NCBI GenBank assembly: GCA_013397795.1
Contig: VZTJ01000523.1
Span: 3,906,598 to 3,970,597 of the forward strand
Direction: 5' to 3'
From: Orthonyx spaldingii
Lineage: Eukaryota > Chordata > Aves > Passeriformes > Orthonychidae
DNA: 64,000 bases
In this document: positions 1-13,500 of the stretch, in pieces
How the letters are laid out: each line of letters begins with the position of its first letter
Numbering within the stretch: position 1 is the first letter of the stretch
The notes under the pieces: generated by a model
Databases searched by the model: none
What the model was told of the DNA's origin: nothing
The model's input: the letters and a program-made list of their open reading frames with translations, nothing else
Program-made: the position numbers and the translations under genes

Positions 1-2370
1 GAAGGATTCGTGGCTGATGTTGCCTTTGAAGAAAACAGTTACCACTGGCCATGCTCAGAATACCTCTTTCTTTTCTCATAGTGTTTTTTGCCTTCATAAT
101 TCACAGGGAACTTCTAAAATACTCTTTTATGAGTACTTAACTGACTCTAAAATTACAGACACTCTCTGTTGTTTAAATGCACTGACCTGAATCTTGGGAG
201 GGAGAGTAGATATTGTAGTGGCTGGTTCTCTGGGCAAGTGTTTTGAAGCTTCCCAGTGTTAAAATTCCTCTCCCAAGTCCAAGAAGGCTTGGCTACAAGA
301 ATATAAAAATACTGTAGGGATCGTTATACTTAAAGAATATCATTTAATAGAACGCATTTATTAGTTTCAAAGCTTATCCTCTGTTTAATTTTGCCAAGAG
401 AATTTCTTAGAGGAACATTTTTGGAGCACAGTGTTGATCAATAATATGTAAGTTGTGTTCTGGACATTAAAACCAAGGACAGTCATCTCCAGACCAGATC
501 AGTGAATATCACCTTAGTCACTTTCAGATTTCTCTAAAAGACTTTCTCCCACTGGGTAGTGAATTAAGAAAAAAATATGGTCTCGTTGTTGGTCTCTTTA
601 CCTCTTTTTTCCTACTTACTTTTTTTACACACATTTGCCAATTTTCTGTTATACTTCAAGCTCTTTGGGGCAGGGATTGATTCATGGTTACTTTTCCGGG
701 GTCTTACATTGGGTGTAGGGGAATGTCTCAGAGCCTTCAATTTTTAATTAGCTGGGTGAACTGTACAGCTTTAAGAGAATGTGGAGTTTATTTCCTTTTA
801 CATTTTGCACCCCCCCTGTTCTGCCTTAGTGGATTTGCTGCATTAAACACACTGTGGACCTGTCAATGTCCTGCAGCACTTTTCTATATTGAGTGATTTG
901 ATTTGAGACTGGCCTGTTGGGGGTAAATGCCAACACCAATCTCTTCTTCTGAAGCACAGACAATGTTTGAATGAGCTCTAAATTTTCCATAAGAAATTTA
1001 TCAAGTGTAAAAAGCAAAAGCAGAAGTTTTCACTGCTGTCTTGCAAAGGAGCTGGTATCCTTCTGCCTAAAGAAAGCTCAAAATGGTGTTTTCACAGGGT
1101 TTGTCTCAAGTCCGTTGTGACTCGCAGTGCTAGGCTGTGTTCTGGGCTGGCATTGTTTGGGCTGGGAGAATTAAACAATAGACACAGCCTGCAAACAAGA
1201 GGACAAAAGCGTTTTCAAGGCCATGCTTCTAGCAAGCAAAAAAAACCAGCCTGTTCAGGAAAGAGGGAAGTCGTGGAGAGAAGTTAGTTATTGCCAGTGT
1301 TACAGATAGTGCACTGTAAGAGAAAGAAACAATACAATGAAAAAAACAGATGTGAAATAAGAGAAGAAAGCAAGAGTTTGTCTTGAAGTTACTTTTTCTT
1401 ACGGCTGTGCAGGAGTGTGAAGAGGAGTCAGTGTTAGGCAGCCTCCAGAGCTGGGGGAGTAAAGCAGAGAGCTGATTTCTGTCTGTAGTTTTTGCCAATG
1501 CTTGAGCCAGAATTCCAGTGGGAACTGAACTGCTCAGAAGAGGTTGAAGAGGGACTGTGCTGGCATCTGTGAAGCCAGTCCAGCATTGAGGGACAACATA
1601 TGTACTCCTGAGGCACTGAACAGTGCTATTAAAGAGAGAAAATCATCTGTACAGCAAACTGGTTACTGATAATCTTCCACTCTGTGTTTAAAACTCTACC
1701 ATTTTACCTTTTGGGTCTTTCTGTAGCTGTTAAACCTGTGTCTAATTCTGTCCAATTGGAAGTGTTAAATCTGTATACACCTATATATAGGCATTTATGG
1801 CACATAACTAGTAAATTTCACAGTGAATCCACTTGAAATTATGTAAGGGCGTATTCATTGTATAGACTGCTTTCATTTTAGTCCTGTGTATTAGGATGCT
1901 TTGGAATTTCCAGTATGCAGAAACAGGTAAATATTTCTGCTAAACTTGAGAAGGTTCACAAGGGTCTTTGTGAGAGTAGAGTTTCTGCTGTAATTCAGTT
2001 TAATTTCTTTCAAGAGATGAATACACCTAGCTAATAAAGAACCCCAAATTGTGGAAGCCAGGTGTCTTTTTCAGAGAAGGAGTAGATTCAGCTTGTCAAC
2101 CCTGTGTGTACAGTATAGACAGTGCTTCTTGCTAACCTTATGATGGCTTCTGCAAGAGTTGGTGGCATCTGTGTCCTTTCTGAGCATTGTGCTGGCAGTT
2201 GCTTTTCCCATCAAGTAGCAAGAAGCGTAACTCGTGGCTTCTTGTAGTGTAAGTGAGGTTAAAATAAGAGAATACAGTGACAGAAGAAGTCAATGAGACT
2301 CCATAGATGTGTTTTCAGTAGTGTTCAGATGACTGAAGGTAGTAAGTTTCCTTATAAGATAGAAGTGAGT

Positions 2371-2404
2371 TTGTTAATTATGTGATTTTGTTAATTATGT
2401 GATT
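2371..2404 (+). repeat. 17-bp perfect tandem duplication
   Basis: TTGTTAATTATGTGATT occurs twice head to tail in intron 1. Confidence 0.9.
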
Positions 2405-4366
2405 TAAAAATATATATTTTTAGCTCTTAATCTGAATGTGGATGTTTAAAGATAAGTAAAATCTTAAGTTCTTGCAAATACGTCTCAAATACTTACTTGT
2501 GGAGCTGCTAATTCATACACTGGAAAGGAATACTTGTGTCAGGTTTTCCAGTGGGATCAAAACTTGTGATGAACTGAAGAAATCATCCTGGACTGCCTTG
2601 AACTTGGGGAGCAAAACCAGATTGTTGTACAGCATTAGCTGCAGAAATGGTCTTAAAGGGAGAAAAGCACATAAAGGTAGTAAAATAGGTATCCCATGTA
2701 GGGAATAAAAATAGGACCAAGTTTGGACGTAGAGTCTGGGATAGGGATAAGACAACAAGAAGCTCTTCTAGGCTGCTGAAGCTCAGAGCATGCACTGCTT
2801 TCTGGAGATCTGTGTGCTTCCCATCTGGTGGCTGCCCAGACAAAACAGGAGAACCATCTGCCTTCCAGCTGGTCTGTCAGGAGGTGCCTACCGAGCATCT
2901 CACGTGTTTGCTTGTGGAGCCTGTCAGTCCTTGCGGCCCAAAGATGGGATGTGAGGATCAGTGGGGAAAGACAGAAAAGGGGAAAACAGGGAAAAGAGGA
3001 ATGCACCGAGAGAGGGCTTTCTCTTCATCGTTAGAAGCTTTCTGGGTTGCCCACTTGTTTGTGTGAAGGTGCATCCTTCCTCTGGTGTCGTCTGAACAAG
3101 GAGTAGTGACATAGAACTCGATACTTAATTTTTCTTAAAGCTTCAGACATATGATCTTGAATCTGTTTGTCTTAACCTGTGTTAATTAATGAGTGGAAAT
3201 CAGCTTAAAAGGCAGCACATGGAAATCTCAAACTTGAATGCTGACTTTTCTCATCTTTTCTGAAAGTATGTACAAAAATTCTTAAAAGGACCTGAACACT
3301 TATTGACAAACAGTAGCTCCCTGTAGTGGAGCAAGGCAGAAATGGTGTCTTGCAGATGTAGAACAGTTTGCTATAAAATCAGAGATATTTTGCTGGAAAG
3401 TGCACTTTTGGTTCATGGATTGCTTACTGGCTTCTTGTTACCCACTTTAAACTTTTATGGAAACACTGAGATTCATAACAATGCTTAACATTCAGGAGAC
3501 CTAACGCCCCCTGTTTCAGAGGCTTAGTCTGGGAATTTTTTTGTTTGTTTGCTTTGCATAAGGAGTCATTAAATCATAAGAAGCAGAAGGACTGCTGTAG
3601 AAGTCAGCATGTTCTGCTCTCCTTTGTAGTTCTGCAAGGGAAGGGAAGAGCGAGTGGGACGGGTCATGGACACCGCGATGGGATGGAAGAAGCCCTGAAC
3701 CTCGCTGGGAAAGGGGACGGAGCTGCTTCAGTCCCTAATGAGGTTTACTAAGAACAGCAGCGGGTCCTTTGCCAGTCTTGGCAGGGGCCAAGGGTATTAG
3801 CTGTGTGCAGGGGTTGAAATAGAAATCAAGGTTTATTTTTAGCGCTGGTCTCTTCAGGGCGTATTGGAAACCTGATCAGGGAAGGGAAGTACCGTCATGC
3901 TCAGTGTGAGGGAGGCACCTCAGCACCTGCACTGTCAGGGGATTGTGAACTGGAGATGAAATTGGGAGAGTTGCATTTATCTAAAATGTCACCTCTTGGT
4001 GCTTCTGTGGGTTTGGTTTATCTCTGATTTGCTTGGCCAGACCTGTGGTGCTAAACGGTGATGTGGGCACAGAAGGAAAACTGCTTCCCAAATTACCCAA
4101 TCATTTTATCTTTCAAATAGCTCTATTTTATTATGCATGAATGCAGATATTATTATTGGCCTCATGCATGGCTTATACTTTTATTAATTTTACCCGGAGC
4201 ACTTAAAGGTAGACTACTGTAAAATAAACACACACATTATGCTGATCACAAAGTGTTGTTGTGAAAGACTACTGTGGGAGGGCAAACTCAGAATAGAAAT
4301 GAGATTTAATTTGACTCTAAGAGAATTTTTCTTCTCCAGGGAGTTTGCTGAGTATGTTCATGAAGG

Positions 4367-4378
4367 CCCCCCCCCCCC
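4367..4378 (+). repeat. C12 homopolymer
   Basis: Twelve C followed by GCCCC in MAP7D3 intron 1; a simple tract. Confidence 0.9.
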
Positions 4379-6185
4379 GCCCCAGTAATGCAACATGTGA
4401 CGTGGTTCTAGTGAAATGGTTGTTAACTGGTTTCCTGTTTTGGGGTATCCTGATTCATTACAAAAGTATTAGGATTATTTTACAGAGATACACTTTGTGG
4501 AAAATTCTTTTCCATAAAGCTTCGCTCCATAGCAGACTGCTACATTCATTATGGAAAACTAGGAAAAGAAATTATAGGTATCTGTGCCAAAAAACGTTTA
4601 AATGTATTAGTTATTAAGGTTTCTTTTATCATATTAAAGCAAAATAAGATATGTCTTTTTTTAAGATTTCATAGTGCAACAATATGCAATGCATTTTCTT
4701 TTACTGTAGTAAAATGTGGACTTTGAAAATCACATTTTTGTATTGTAAATTTACCATAAAATTGTCAAGGGCCATAAAACCCATCTGTTGACCAGGGACT
4801 TGGTGAAATTGAGCTCACATATCTCAGGGATGTATCTAATGTGATGTCTGTTCCCCTTTTATTAATATTTTGTTCAGATCCCCAGTTCATGTTGAATTCT
4901 GGCTTTCTGTTGGTTAAATGGATCACGAAGGCGCACGCCTTGTGCCTCCAATCTGCTGCTTTCAAATTTGTAAGCACATTGTTTCTATGCAAATAATGAA
5001 GCATTGAAGGAGTGAACATAAAATATTTCATCTGACATACGAAAAACCTTGATGTGCAAAGTCCTCTGGCTGGGTTTTTCTAGACTTTTTTCACCTCTGT
5101 GTCCTCTGCAAGCTGAACTGTTTTTGTAACCCACTTTCCTGTTTTAGAGAACCTCAAGTAATCTTTTGCAACCTTAATTAATTAAGATAAATGGACTAAT
5201 TGCTTTGCAGATGTGACACATTTTTAAATCAGTGCCTTCTAATCATGAACATTATTCCAACTGCATGTTTATTTTTGATTGAGTAAATAAATACATAATC
5301 CCCCATATCCATTATGGCTGGTTTGTTCAGCAAGATTTCTAATAGTAAAATGCTTCTGCAAGTAAAATAAAATTAATGTTGTACCTGTTTAATTGCAGGT
5401 TGCTTCTTACTATAACTTCATTATGGAAATTTGGATATTTGAACTTTGAGAGTTGAGGCAAAATTCCAGTGTTGGTCATAACTGAAGCTGGTGTAGGTGC
5501 AGTGTGAATTCGTTCTGTTGGGATCATTTCCTGCCTGGTTTAGTTGGCTTGGGCTGCCTGGGCACCTCTGTCTCCTCCCTTGAGCAAAGATGTACCTGGA
5601 TTTCTGTATTTGTCTGAAATCTGAGTGCTATTTGAAGAAGCTTATGTTCCTTCAACCCTTGTGATGCACGAAGGTGTCATTGGATATGAATGCTCTGGCT
5701 GTACATTTCTGCTCTCAGAACACCTGCTGTGGGCTGCTTTTCCTCTGACTATTTCCACTTCTACTTGTGTTAGAATAGATAATTCTGTTGTTCTCCACTT
5801 GGTGGTTTTTTTTTGGGCTGGATTCCCATCCATGTGACATGCAACAGTGTACAAAAATCAGATTTTTGTTTGACTTTTGATCTAGATAGTGAAGTTACAG
5901 TGAGCCCTTTTTAAGCTGGTTTTTTTTTGCCAATTGGGAATCTCATCATGTCGTAGTATATCTGGTCTCTGACTTGTTTGAAAAGAGCCTCAGAGATGTA
6001 TAGGATGGGGTTGAGGAAGACTTTTGTTTGCTGCTGCAGTGAAAAATTAATTCAAGACATGGCAACAGCTGCGGGTGACAATTTAGAGTTGCTGAATAAG
6101 TATTGTAATCAGCATTTATCACTGACATCACATGGGATTAAACACTTTGAGGTGATTGTTCTTGGGCACAGCCTTAGGGAGGGTT

Positions 6186-6217
6186 ATTACCATGACACAA
6201 CTAGTTGTCATGGCAAT
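6186..6217. repeat. 32-bp near-palindrome
   Basis: Left arm ATTACCATGAC and right arm GTCATGGCAAT pair with one mismatch around a centre containing the palindrome AACTAGTT. It lies in MAP7D3 intron 1. Confidence 0.8.
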
Positions 6218-7438
6218 GCATGGAGAAGAGGGAGACTCTTCCTTCCTCTTTTGCATTCTGAGCTACTCTTATTAAAAGGAAGTCAGATCATTGGCAAAGT
6301 TGTAGTCTTCTTTTTTAAAATACAACAGCAAACTGTACTATTGGTCCTTCACGTTCTGGTTGAGATCACAGCACCTTACGTGTTCCTTTTGTGGATTTGC
6401 CTTTTCTATGTAAAACTGGCCTCAACTTTCTCATGTTTGGGTGGTTGTGTGGTGTGTTCCCTTGCTTCCCCTGAAGCTGGGCTTTTCCATGGAACCCAGC
6501 TGAGCTCCCAGTGTCTGTCAGCCAAGGTGAGAACAAGGTGGCAGCGTGTGAGGACACTTCTGTTTGAGCTGTGCAGGGCACTGGGGTAATGCTGTCTTAC
6601 AGGTTGCCCTGCCTGCTTTCCCTGTAACGCTTCACCTTCACGCCCTGCAAGGTGATTAGTGAAAGTTGATACCAAAACAAAGAAAATCTGGGGAAAGTGA
6701 TACAGTAAATTAGTCTCCCTGACCTGTTAATGGGTTTTGTTATTTAGTGAAATTAATATTGGTAGCATTTCCTTTCTTTGTGGTTATCTGTGAGTTGTAG
6801 CCCTGCATTTTGCTGAACTCAACTTGGTGAAATTCAGATAAAATGAATGGGCCTCTGCACAAATGCTCAAATTACTGTTTTGGAGTCTAATTTATAATTA
6901 AAATTTATTTTTGAAGATCCAGTTTCAGAAGTATGTTGTAAGCATCCCTTAATGGTTTACTTTATGCGGCTAATCTCCTTTCTGTTTCATGTCATGAAGT
7001 AATGACAGGTCCTCATAAACCTCTCCCTGCTTGGGTCTCATCAGAGTATGATTCTGCCAGTGCTCATGGAGTATTACATACATGGTACCAGCCCACAAAT
7101 GCTCATGTGGTAACAAAGAGTTTTTATTATTAAGTGTAAGTCAGACAAATAATTTTGCAAAATAATGGCATTTGTCTTAGAAGAGTTATTAAGTTTGATC
7201 TTTGAAACTCTATAGTCTTAAAACATGAGGTTTGGTAACTGTTGTTTTTATAACGAGAAGCTATGCCAGGTCTCAAATCTCATTTTACAAGTTTTTCCTT
7301 ACAAGCTGAGCCCCCAGTTAGTTATTTAATAAATGCATCAGCAACCTCAAGTAGAATTTTATGTATTTATTTTGGATATTTATTTCATGAGTTTCAGTTG
7401 TAGAGCTTTTCTTAATGTGGAATGATTCTTTCTCACAG

Positions 7439-7534
7439 TTGCTGCAGCCCAAGCCATAGCAGAAGAAAGAAGAAGCCAAAGTGGCATTAGCCCTCTTGCA
7501 GTCCAGACCTCAATAAAGACAGCAACTAAACCAG
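7439..7534 (+). CDS. MAP7D3: MAP7D3 exon 2
   Basis: 96 nt, entering with two bases of a split codon and leaving with one. Acceptor TCTCACAG, donor GTATAA. It encodes AAAQAIAEERRSQSGISPLA followed by a Thr/Lys-rich stretch. The AEERRSQSG motif is the conserved N-terminal start of MAP7-family proteins. The phase shows that exon 1 ends one base into a Val or Ile codon. Confidence 0.88.
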
Positions 7535-10500
7535 GTATAATTATAGGTCATTGCTCTTAATGAGGTGCCGGGTTCACAAGGGAGAGTGAGTAGGGATTGA
7601 AAATAACATATTTAAAGAGAATTTTGGTGCTCTTTCTTCAGGAGGTGTCAGAGCGCAGAGCACCTGGTAGATGGTTTGTAGGTCTGGTTTTGATGACAGA
7701 TTTCTGCTTTTGACTGGCTCAGAGTTCAGTTGAAGTTGCCTGTCTTGTAAGCAGTGTATGACAGCAAAGATAAATGATTGTTTTGTGCTCTGGGCAAGTT
7801 ACCAGCTCACTTCTGCTGAAATTCAGGTTTTTATACCTGCAAAGACTGCTTAAGTCTTGGTTCTACTTAGTCTGCAAATGAGCTGTCCTACAGTGCTCTG
7901 AATTTGTCATGACAGGTGAACTATCTGTTCCCAGATGCCATTTTCCTAAATTCCTGTCGTTCTTGTTCATGAGAGTTAATATGTACCAGAATGAGAATCA
8001 GAGCTGAATTTGGAATAGGGAATGTTCTCACACATGTCTGACTTCTTAGGCCTTCTTTTGACTACACCTATTGAGCCTTAAATATGATGTCTGCTTTCTC
8101 TTGCACCTACTAAAAATAGTGTTGTGAGGGAATGTAAAGGGGGAAAAGGAGGATGTTCAGTTCTCTATTAATTTTTCAGATGATATCTTTAATCTCTATA
8201 TGGAGGGTGCAGTGATTTGGTGGTGCGTGCATCTCTCAGGAAGTTTCATTCTCCTTTTTATAGAAAAGACTTTTGACTTTTTATTTAAATTTGAATGTTC
8301 AAAATCATTGACAATTATGTGTCTTCAATTTTTGTTTTGACAGTGATAGATGGGTCCATGCTAAGAACAGAAGAAAGGCAAAGACTGGCCAGGGAGCGTA
8401 GAGAAGAGCGGGAAAAGCAGCATGGTATTTTCATGTTTCATTTAAAATATAATTTTCTAAAATGTTTGTGTTATAGGAATTACTGTCCCCCTCACACCAT
8501 ATTCTGTGACTTTTTGTCAGCTTACTGGGTACAAGAGACAAGGTCTGCTCTTGGTCTTGTGTCAGTGTCCACCTGTGAAGCTGAATGAAGAAGGTTTTGA
8601 TTTGAGAGGAAAACACTGTAGAGAGTTTTAGCTTGTTGAAGCTCTGTGTCAATTCTGACCTTCTATTCCTTAGTGAGCACCCAGCAAATATAGCCAATTC
8701 CTTGTTGAAAGCCTTAACAAAAACACTTTGGAAAATAACATCTTTAGCTTACAACTGCTTCCTATAGCCCTGAAGACTGAGGTTTGGAGAATGCTGATTC
8801 GGAGGAAACCAAAAAAGATTTAGCCATTGGAATGGCTTGTTTGCCTTGAACACTGCTTCCCTTGTTTCCCAGCACACTGAAATGACTCCTGGATTGAAGT
8901 GTCAGCAGTATACACTTTATCTTAGCAGGGAATCTGAGCCTAGAGAACAGCAGAAAATTCTTGCCCAGCTTTATGCTGTCTGTGATGTGAATCAGTGCAT
9001 GTGTGTGTAGCAGGAGATGAAAGGGTCCCAGTGTGCCCTGCAGCCCTGGGTCTTGGGCTCCCAGCTTGTGAGGAGAGATGTCTCTCTGAGCTGTGTGTTT
9101 GTTTCTTAACATAAAAGCAAAGATCCACAAGAACTGGAATTATTGTGTTATCCTACCATGGGAACAGGGTAGTATTATGATGCATATAAAATTCAGAAAT
9201 ATTTTGGTGGCCTTATGTGTGGATGCTGCCTGTGCATTGTTGGTGTGATTATCTGGTCTCTTGGTTCATTTCATCTGTCTGGCCATGGAAAATACTCTGT
9301 GCATTCACCCACTGGCTTTGTGTCACAGGACCTGAGGCTTCCTCTTGAACTGCACACAGCCGTTCCTTGGTGGAGGCTGCAGAGAATGGTGATATAATAA
9401 TTTTGAACTCAGATGCAGAAACTGTAGGTCTTCCCATCTTGTCACTCAGTGCCCTACTTATTTTTATTATATTCTGTTCTAAAAAAAACCACAAACCACA
9501 ACACAGACAATTCTGCTTTTTGATTTTTAATTTACTGCTTCCTGACAGAGACATCACTATTACGTTGATAAGAAAAGTGTATTCTTAACATAGGGAATAC
9601 AGATATCCTGATGTTCCTGTCTAGGCAGTAAAGCCTGGTGGCAGGCAAGGTTCTAATTCCACTTCCAACCTGGGGACAGAATTAAAGACGAGTCTGTTGT
9701 CATGTGTGATGTTATCCACCTCTGCAAGCTCATCTTCCTGTACCTTTTCACTTCAGATAGTAATAATTCTGCTTGGATAGTCTCTTGCTTGTAAGTTGTG
9801 TTGCAATATCAATCAATGGCTAAGTTTGATTTAAATTTTTTCTTTAAAATGTTCTTACAGCTGCCAAAGAGACACAAATCCTTGAGAAGGAGAGAAAAGC
9901 AAAACTCCAGTATGAAAAACAGTTAGAAGAAAGGCAGAGAAAACTAAAAGAAATGAAGCAGAAAGAGGAACAACGGAGGGCAGCAGTAGAAGAAAAGAGA
10001 AAACAAAAAATAGAGGAGGAAAAGGTAACACATATCAAAGTTCTATAGTTTAAAAGAACTACATTGTTTTCTGACATTACCATGCTCTGAAGTGGTGTGA
10101 ATGAGAAACTTATGGAAATGATGAATGTATTAAAATAAAAGTATTTTCCACATCTGCAATGGGCTGCATAGACACATGTCCACCTTCCCCACAGAGCTTT
10201 AGCTATAGCTGAGGCACTCAGGACTTCAGGAGCTGTGGCTGTTTGACTGCTGGCTGTTTTTCACATGAGCAAAAGCCCCACCCCATAACCCTAGATTTCC
10301 AGATGCCTTCAGAGCATTTTGTAGAGTCTGTCTGTAAATCAGCGTGGGTGACAGGTCTTAGACTTACTTCTCTTACTTCTGTGTCTTGCTTCTTTGGAGC
10401 CCTGCTGTGGCCTGAGACTCACATTCTCTTAGTTCTTCTAAATCAGAATTCATTCCTGTGTGATGAAAGGTGGTGATGTTTTCTGCATATTTGTCGTTTG

Positions 10501-13500
10501 CTGCTTTGAAATGTGTAGTGACTGCTCTCACTGGCCTTTGCTCTGACAGCACGTGGACAGGCAGAGCAGTGTTTGAGGGACTCACTGCAAATGGACAGAA
10601 GCTGATAGCAGAAATAAATGCATGAAGTTGTTCCACCCTTTTGAGAAGTAGCTCTGTTAGTGCATGTTAAACGTGCAAGTTCTGAAAGGCTTCATTTCCA
10701 GGGTGTCAGCAGTGAAAGCATCACACATCTGTGCTTTCATAAGCTGGTTGTAAGAACTTGCTGTGGGTCATTGGTGAAGAGCCTGTAAGCCTGGCTGGCT
10801 GCTCCTTTGGAATCCAGCGTTGTTACACTGTTCTAGCAATCCATCTTTTCTACTCTTTTTGACTGGCAGTATTCTACACTGGTGTTTGGTTTTCTGTAAT
10901 CAGCTCCTGGGTGTGATCAGATTGATATTCCATTTGAACTTCATGGAATAGTTCACATTGCTGGAGAACAGAAATGTTTGGGTGGGCTGTGACTGCAGTC
11001 CAGTGCAGTGTCATTTCTTTAAGCAACTACTTTATGCAAAAGGCATCCTTTATGCTTCAAAAAGGTGTTACCTTTACATTTACTACATTTATTCATGTAG
11101 TTTTGAGGATGGTAGATAGGTTTTAAGTGGCCACCAGGGTGAATAATCAAGGAAAACAAGGACTAGCAGTGAGGTGTTAACCTTGTCTTTTACTCAGTCC
11201 CTGGAGATGACCTTCTACATGAAGAGTTATACATGCAGAATCTGGAAGGTGGAAAGACAGAATGGATTTGACCTGTTATACCTTACCTTCAATCAGAAAG
11301 TGAAAACAGATCTTGACTTTGGTACTCTGACATGAGGAAAAGATACCAGCATGATACCATCTACAGTTGTAAATTTGGTAGATAGAAGTGCATCAAAATA
11401 CATAGTCCCCAACATTATAGTTAATTTATTCAGCCAAGTCTCATTTAATCATCTAATAAGGTAGAAGCAGCAGCACAGTAGCAAATACTGTGGAAAAAGA
11501 AGTGGTTCTAAGAATCTTGAAGACCTCAAGCCATGGTGAGGATTCAGATACCTGTCTCCCCACAGCTCCTCAGTTATTCTGTACATCTCTGCAGCTCACT
11601 GTATGGAGGCCTTGAGCTCATTTCTGTCATTTGTAAAGTGAAGCCTGTGTCTTTGAAGAATTACTGCACTGCAGATACCTCAGTGGAAATACAATCTACA
11701 GATTACATAATGTCTGGGTACTTGGGCACCTTGGATATCTAGTTCAGGTTTCTCTGACAGAGGGGAAGCTAAGTTTTATATTTCAAACAAAAACTTTTAG
11801 TTTTATCTTTTATCAGTGAGCAGAATCCTCCCTTCCTTCCAAGTTTACATTGTCTGTTTTTCACGGTGACTTTTTTAGTTTATGTTGTGAAATGGTGTTG
11901 ACAGAAGGTGAAAGTACATTCCCAAGTGGGAGAAGTGGCTGTATAATGAGTTCCCTTGACATCTTACTGCAGTATGTCAGCAGCAACTACTGCTTCAAAA
12001 GATCACTTGGGATGTAACTGTTCCAGAAGAGAAATGTGTTGTTGACACGTGTGGAGACCTGGCTGGCAAGAAAAGAGTCTAGCATGGTTAGGTTCATCTT
12101 TATGCATAAGAGCTAAAGCTCCCCTGTTAGCAGTTACTAGCTGTGGAGACAGCAGCAAAAGCTTCTTTCAGCCCCCTTTGTCCTGTCAGCAGTGGTTGCT
12201 GAGGCCTGGAGTTGACTGGTCTTCTTTTGCAGTTTTGCCTTTATGTCTTACTGTTTCTGGTTTCATCACATCTCTCTTAATGACAGTGCCTGTTAAGACC
12301 TGGGTCATTGTTTTTATAGTTCTTTGAAAATACAAATAACCTTATACTTGGTATTTTATAAAGGAGAATTTTTATCACCTTTTAGAAATAACTTCATAAT
12401 ATAGATTGTTTCAAGGGTAATTGATTACTTTTGCTCAGTTTGGGGTTCATCCCTATTTAGAAAATAAGTAGTACTGTCTGCTGAATAGGAAATCTGTTTG
12501 GTGGCTATTTTAAGTAAAGAGTAGAATAGATTATCTGTGCTTTAACTCGGCCTAATCATGGTTGCAGTGTTTTGAAGTCATTAATTGCCTTCAACATTCT
12601 TTGCATGATAATTTTTGTAATAAAAGCCTGGTAAAACAGTTTAAATCATACTGGAGGATCTGTATTTTATTTTCTGGTGTGGCTGTGGTTAACAGTTACA
12701 AGCTTCACGGAGATGTTGTTTGGCAGGAGCGCTATGAGGCAGTTCTGCATCGCACCTTGGAACGGAGTCAGCGGCTGGAAACACGACAGAAGAGATGGTC
12801 CTGGGGGGGATCTGTAACTCCAGACTCAGAAGGCAAAACAGGTAAGCAGCACTGTTTTTTAGTAGGACTAAAATCACAGAATATCATGTGTGAACACTGG
12901 CAGATGCAGCACTATTCCCAGGGACCTGGGCAGCCTTTCCTATCTTGGATCTTAAAGCAGGATCTGTGGGCAGCTTGTGGGGAAAGTATCATATCTGTAC
13001 TTGCCCTGAAATGCTGCTCAGACTTAGAGCTATTTTTGACCTTGGGAAGAGCTGGAGAGAAGCTCCATGGGAAATACAACACGTGACAGCACTGCCAGTC
13101 CCCAAACATCAGATAAGGGGAATTATGATCTGTAATATTAAGATAATTCAGAGTACTTCAAAAGCGGTTAATGTAATGGAGTGCTAAGACTGGTGATAAA
13201 AACAAAAATACACAGTTATACTCTAATATCACACCTAAAATATTTTAAACACACCCTTAGAGTTACAGAATGCTGACTGATTATTTGAATACCCAGTAAT
13301 GGGTAAGGAGATGCAGTGGACAGTCCAAGCTTCTTGGAACGTGGATTCTATTCTGGAGTAGGTGATACATTGTAGTACTCTTTAATTTGAACTCAGATAA
13401 TTTCTTGTTTCACAGTTAACTGTTTTTGCTTGTAAACATTCTGAAATAAGACCAGCAAGTAAGAAATGCAGCGGAAGGGATCTTTTCATGCACTACCTAA

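Larger units (their letters stand above)
1..7438 (+). other. MAP7D3 intron 1 (3' part)
   Basis: No exon is supported here. The region ends in a TTTCTCACAG acceptor at 7438. It contains a 12-base C run (4367-4378), a 17-bp direct repeat (2371-2404) and a near-palindrome (6186-6217). A 203-codon open frame at 5978-6589 has no recognisable protein motif, no splice-site support and low-complexity composition, so it is treated as chance. The MAP7D3 start codon and promoter must lie upstream of base 1. Confidence 0.7.

Noticed and set aside
3640..3750. GC-richer patch considered as an alternative MAP7D3 first exon
   Set aside because: No donor in the phase needed by exon 2, no family-like N-terminal sequence and no promoter elements.
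5978..6589. 203-codon plus-strand open frame
   Set aside because: It lies in intron 1, shows no domain or biased composition, and has no splice or start support; a frame of this length is expected by chance in 64 kb.
12562..13086. 174-codon frame containing MAP7D3 exon 5
   Set aside because: Only 12727-12841 has family homology and splice sites; the rest is intron read-through.
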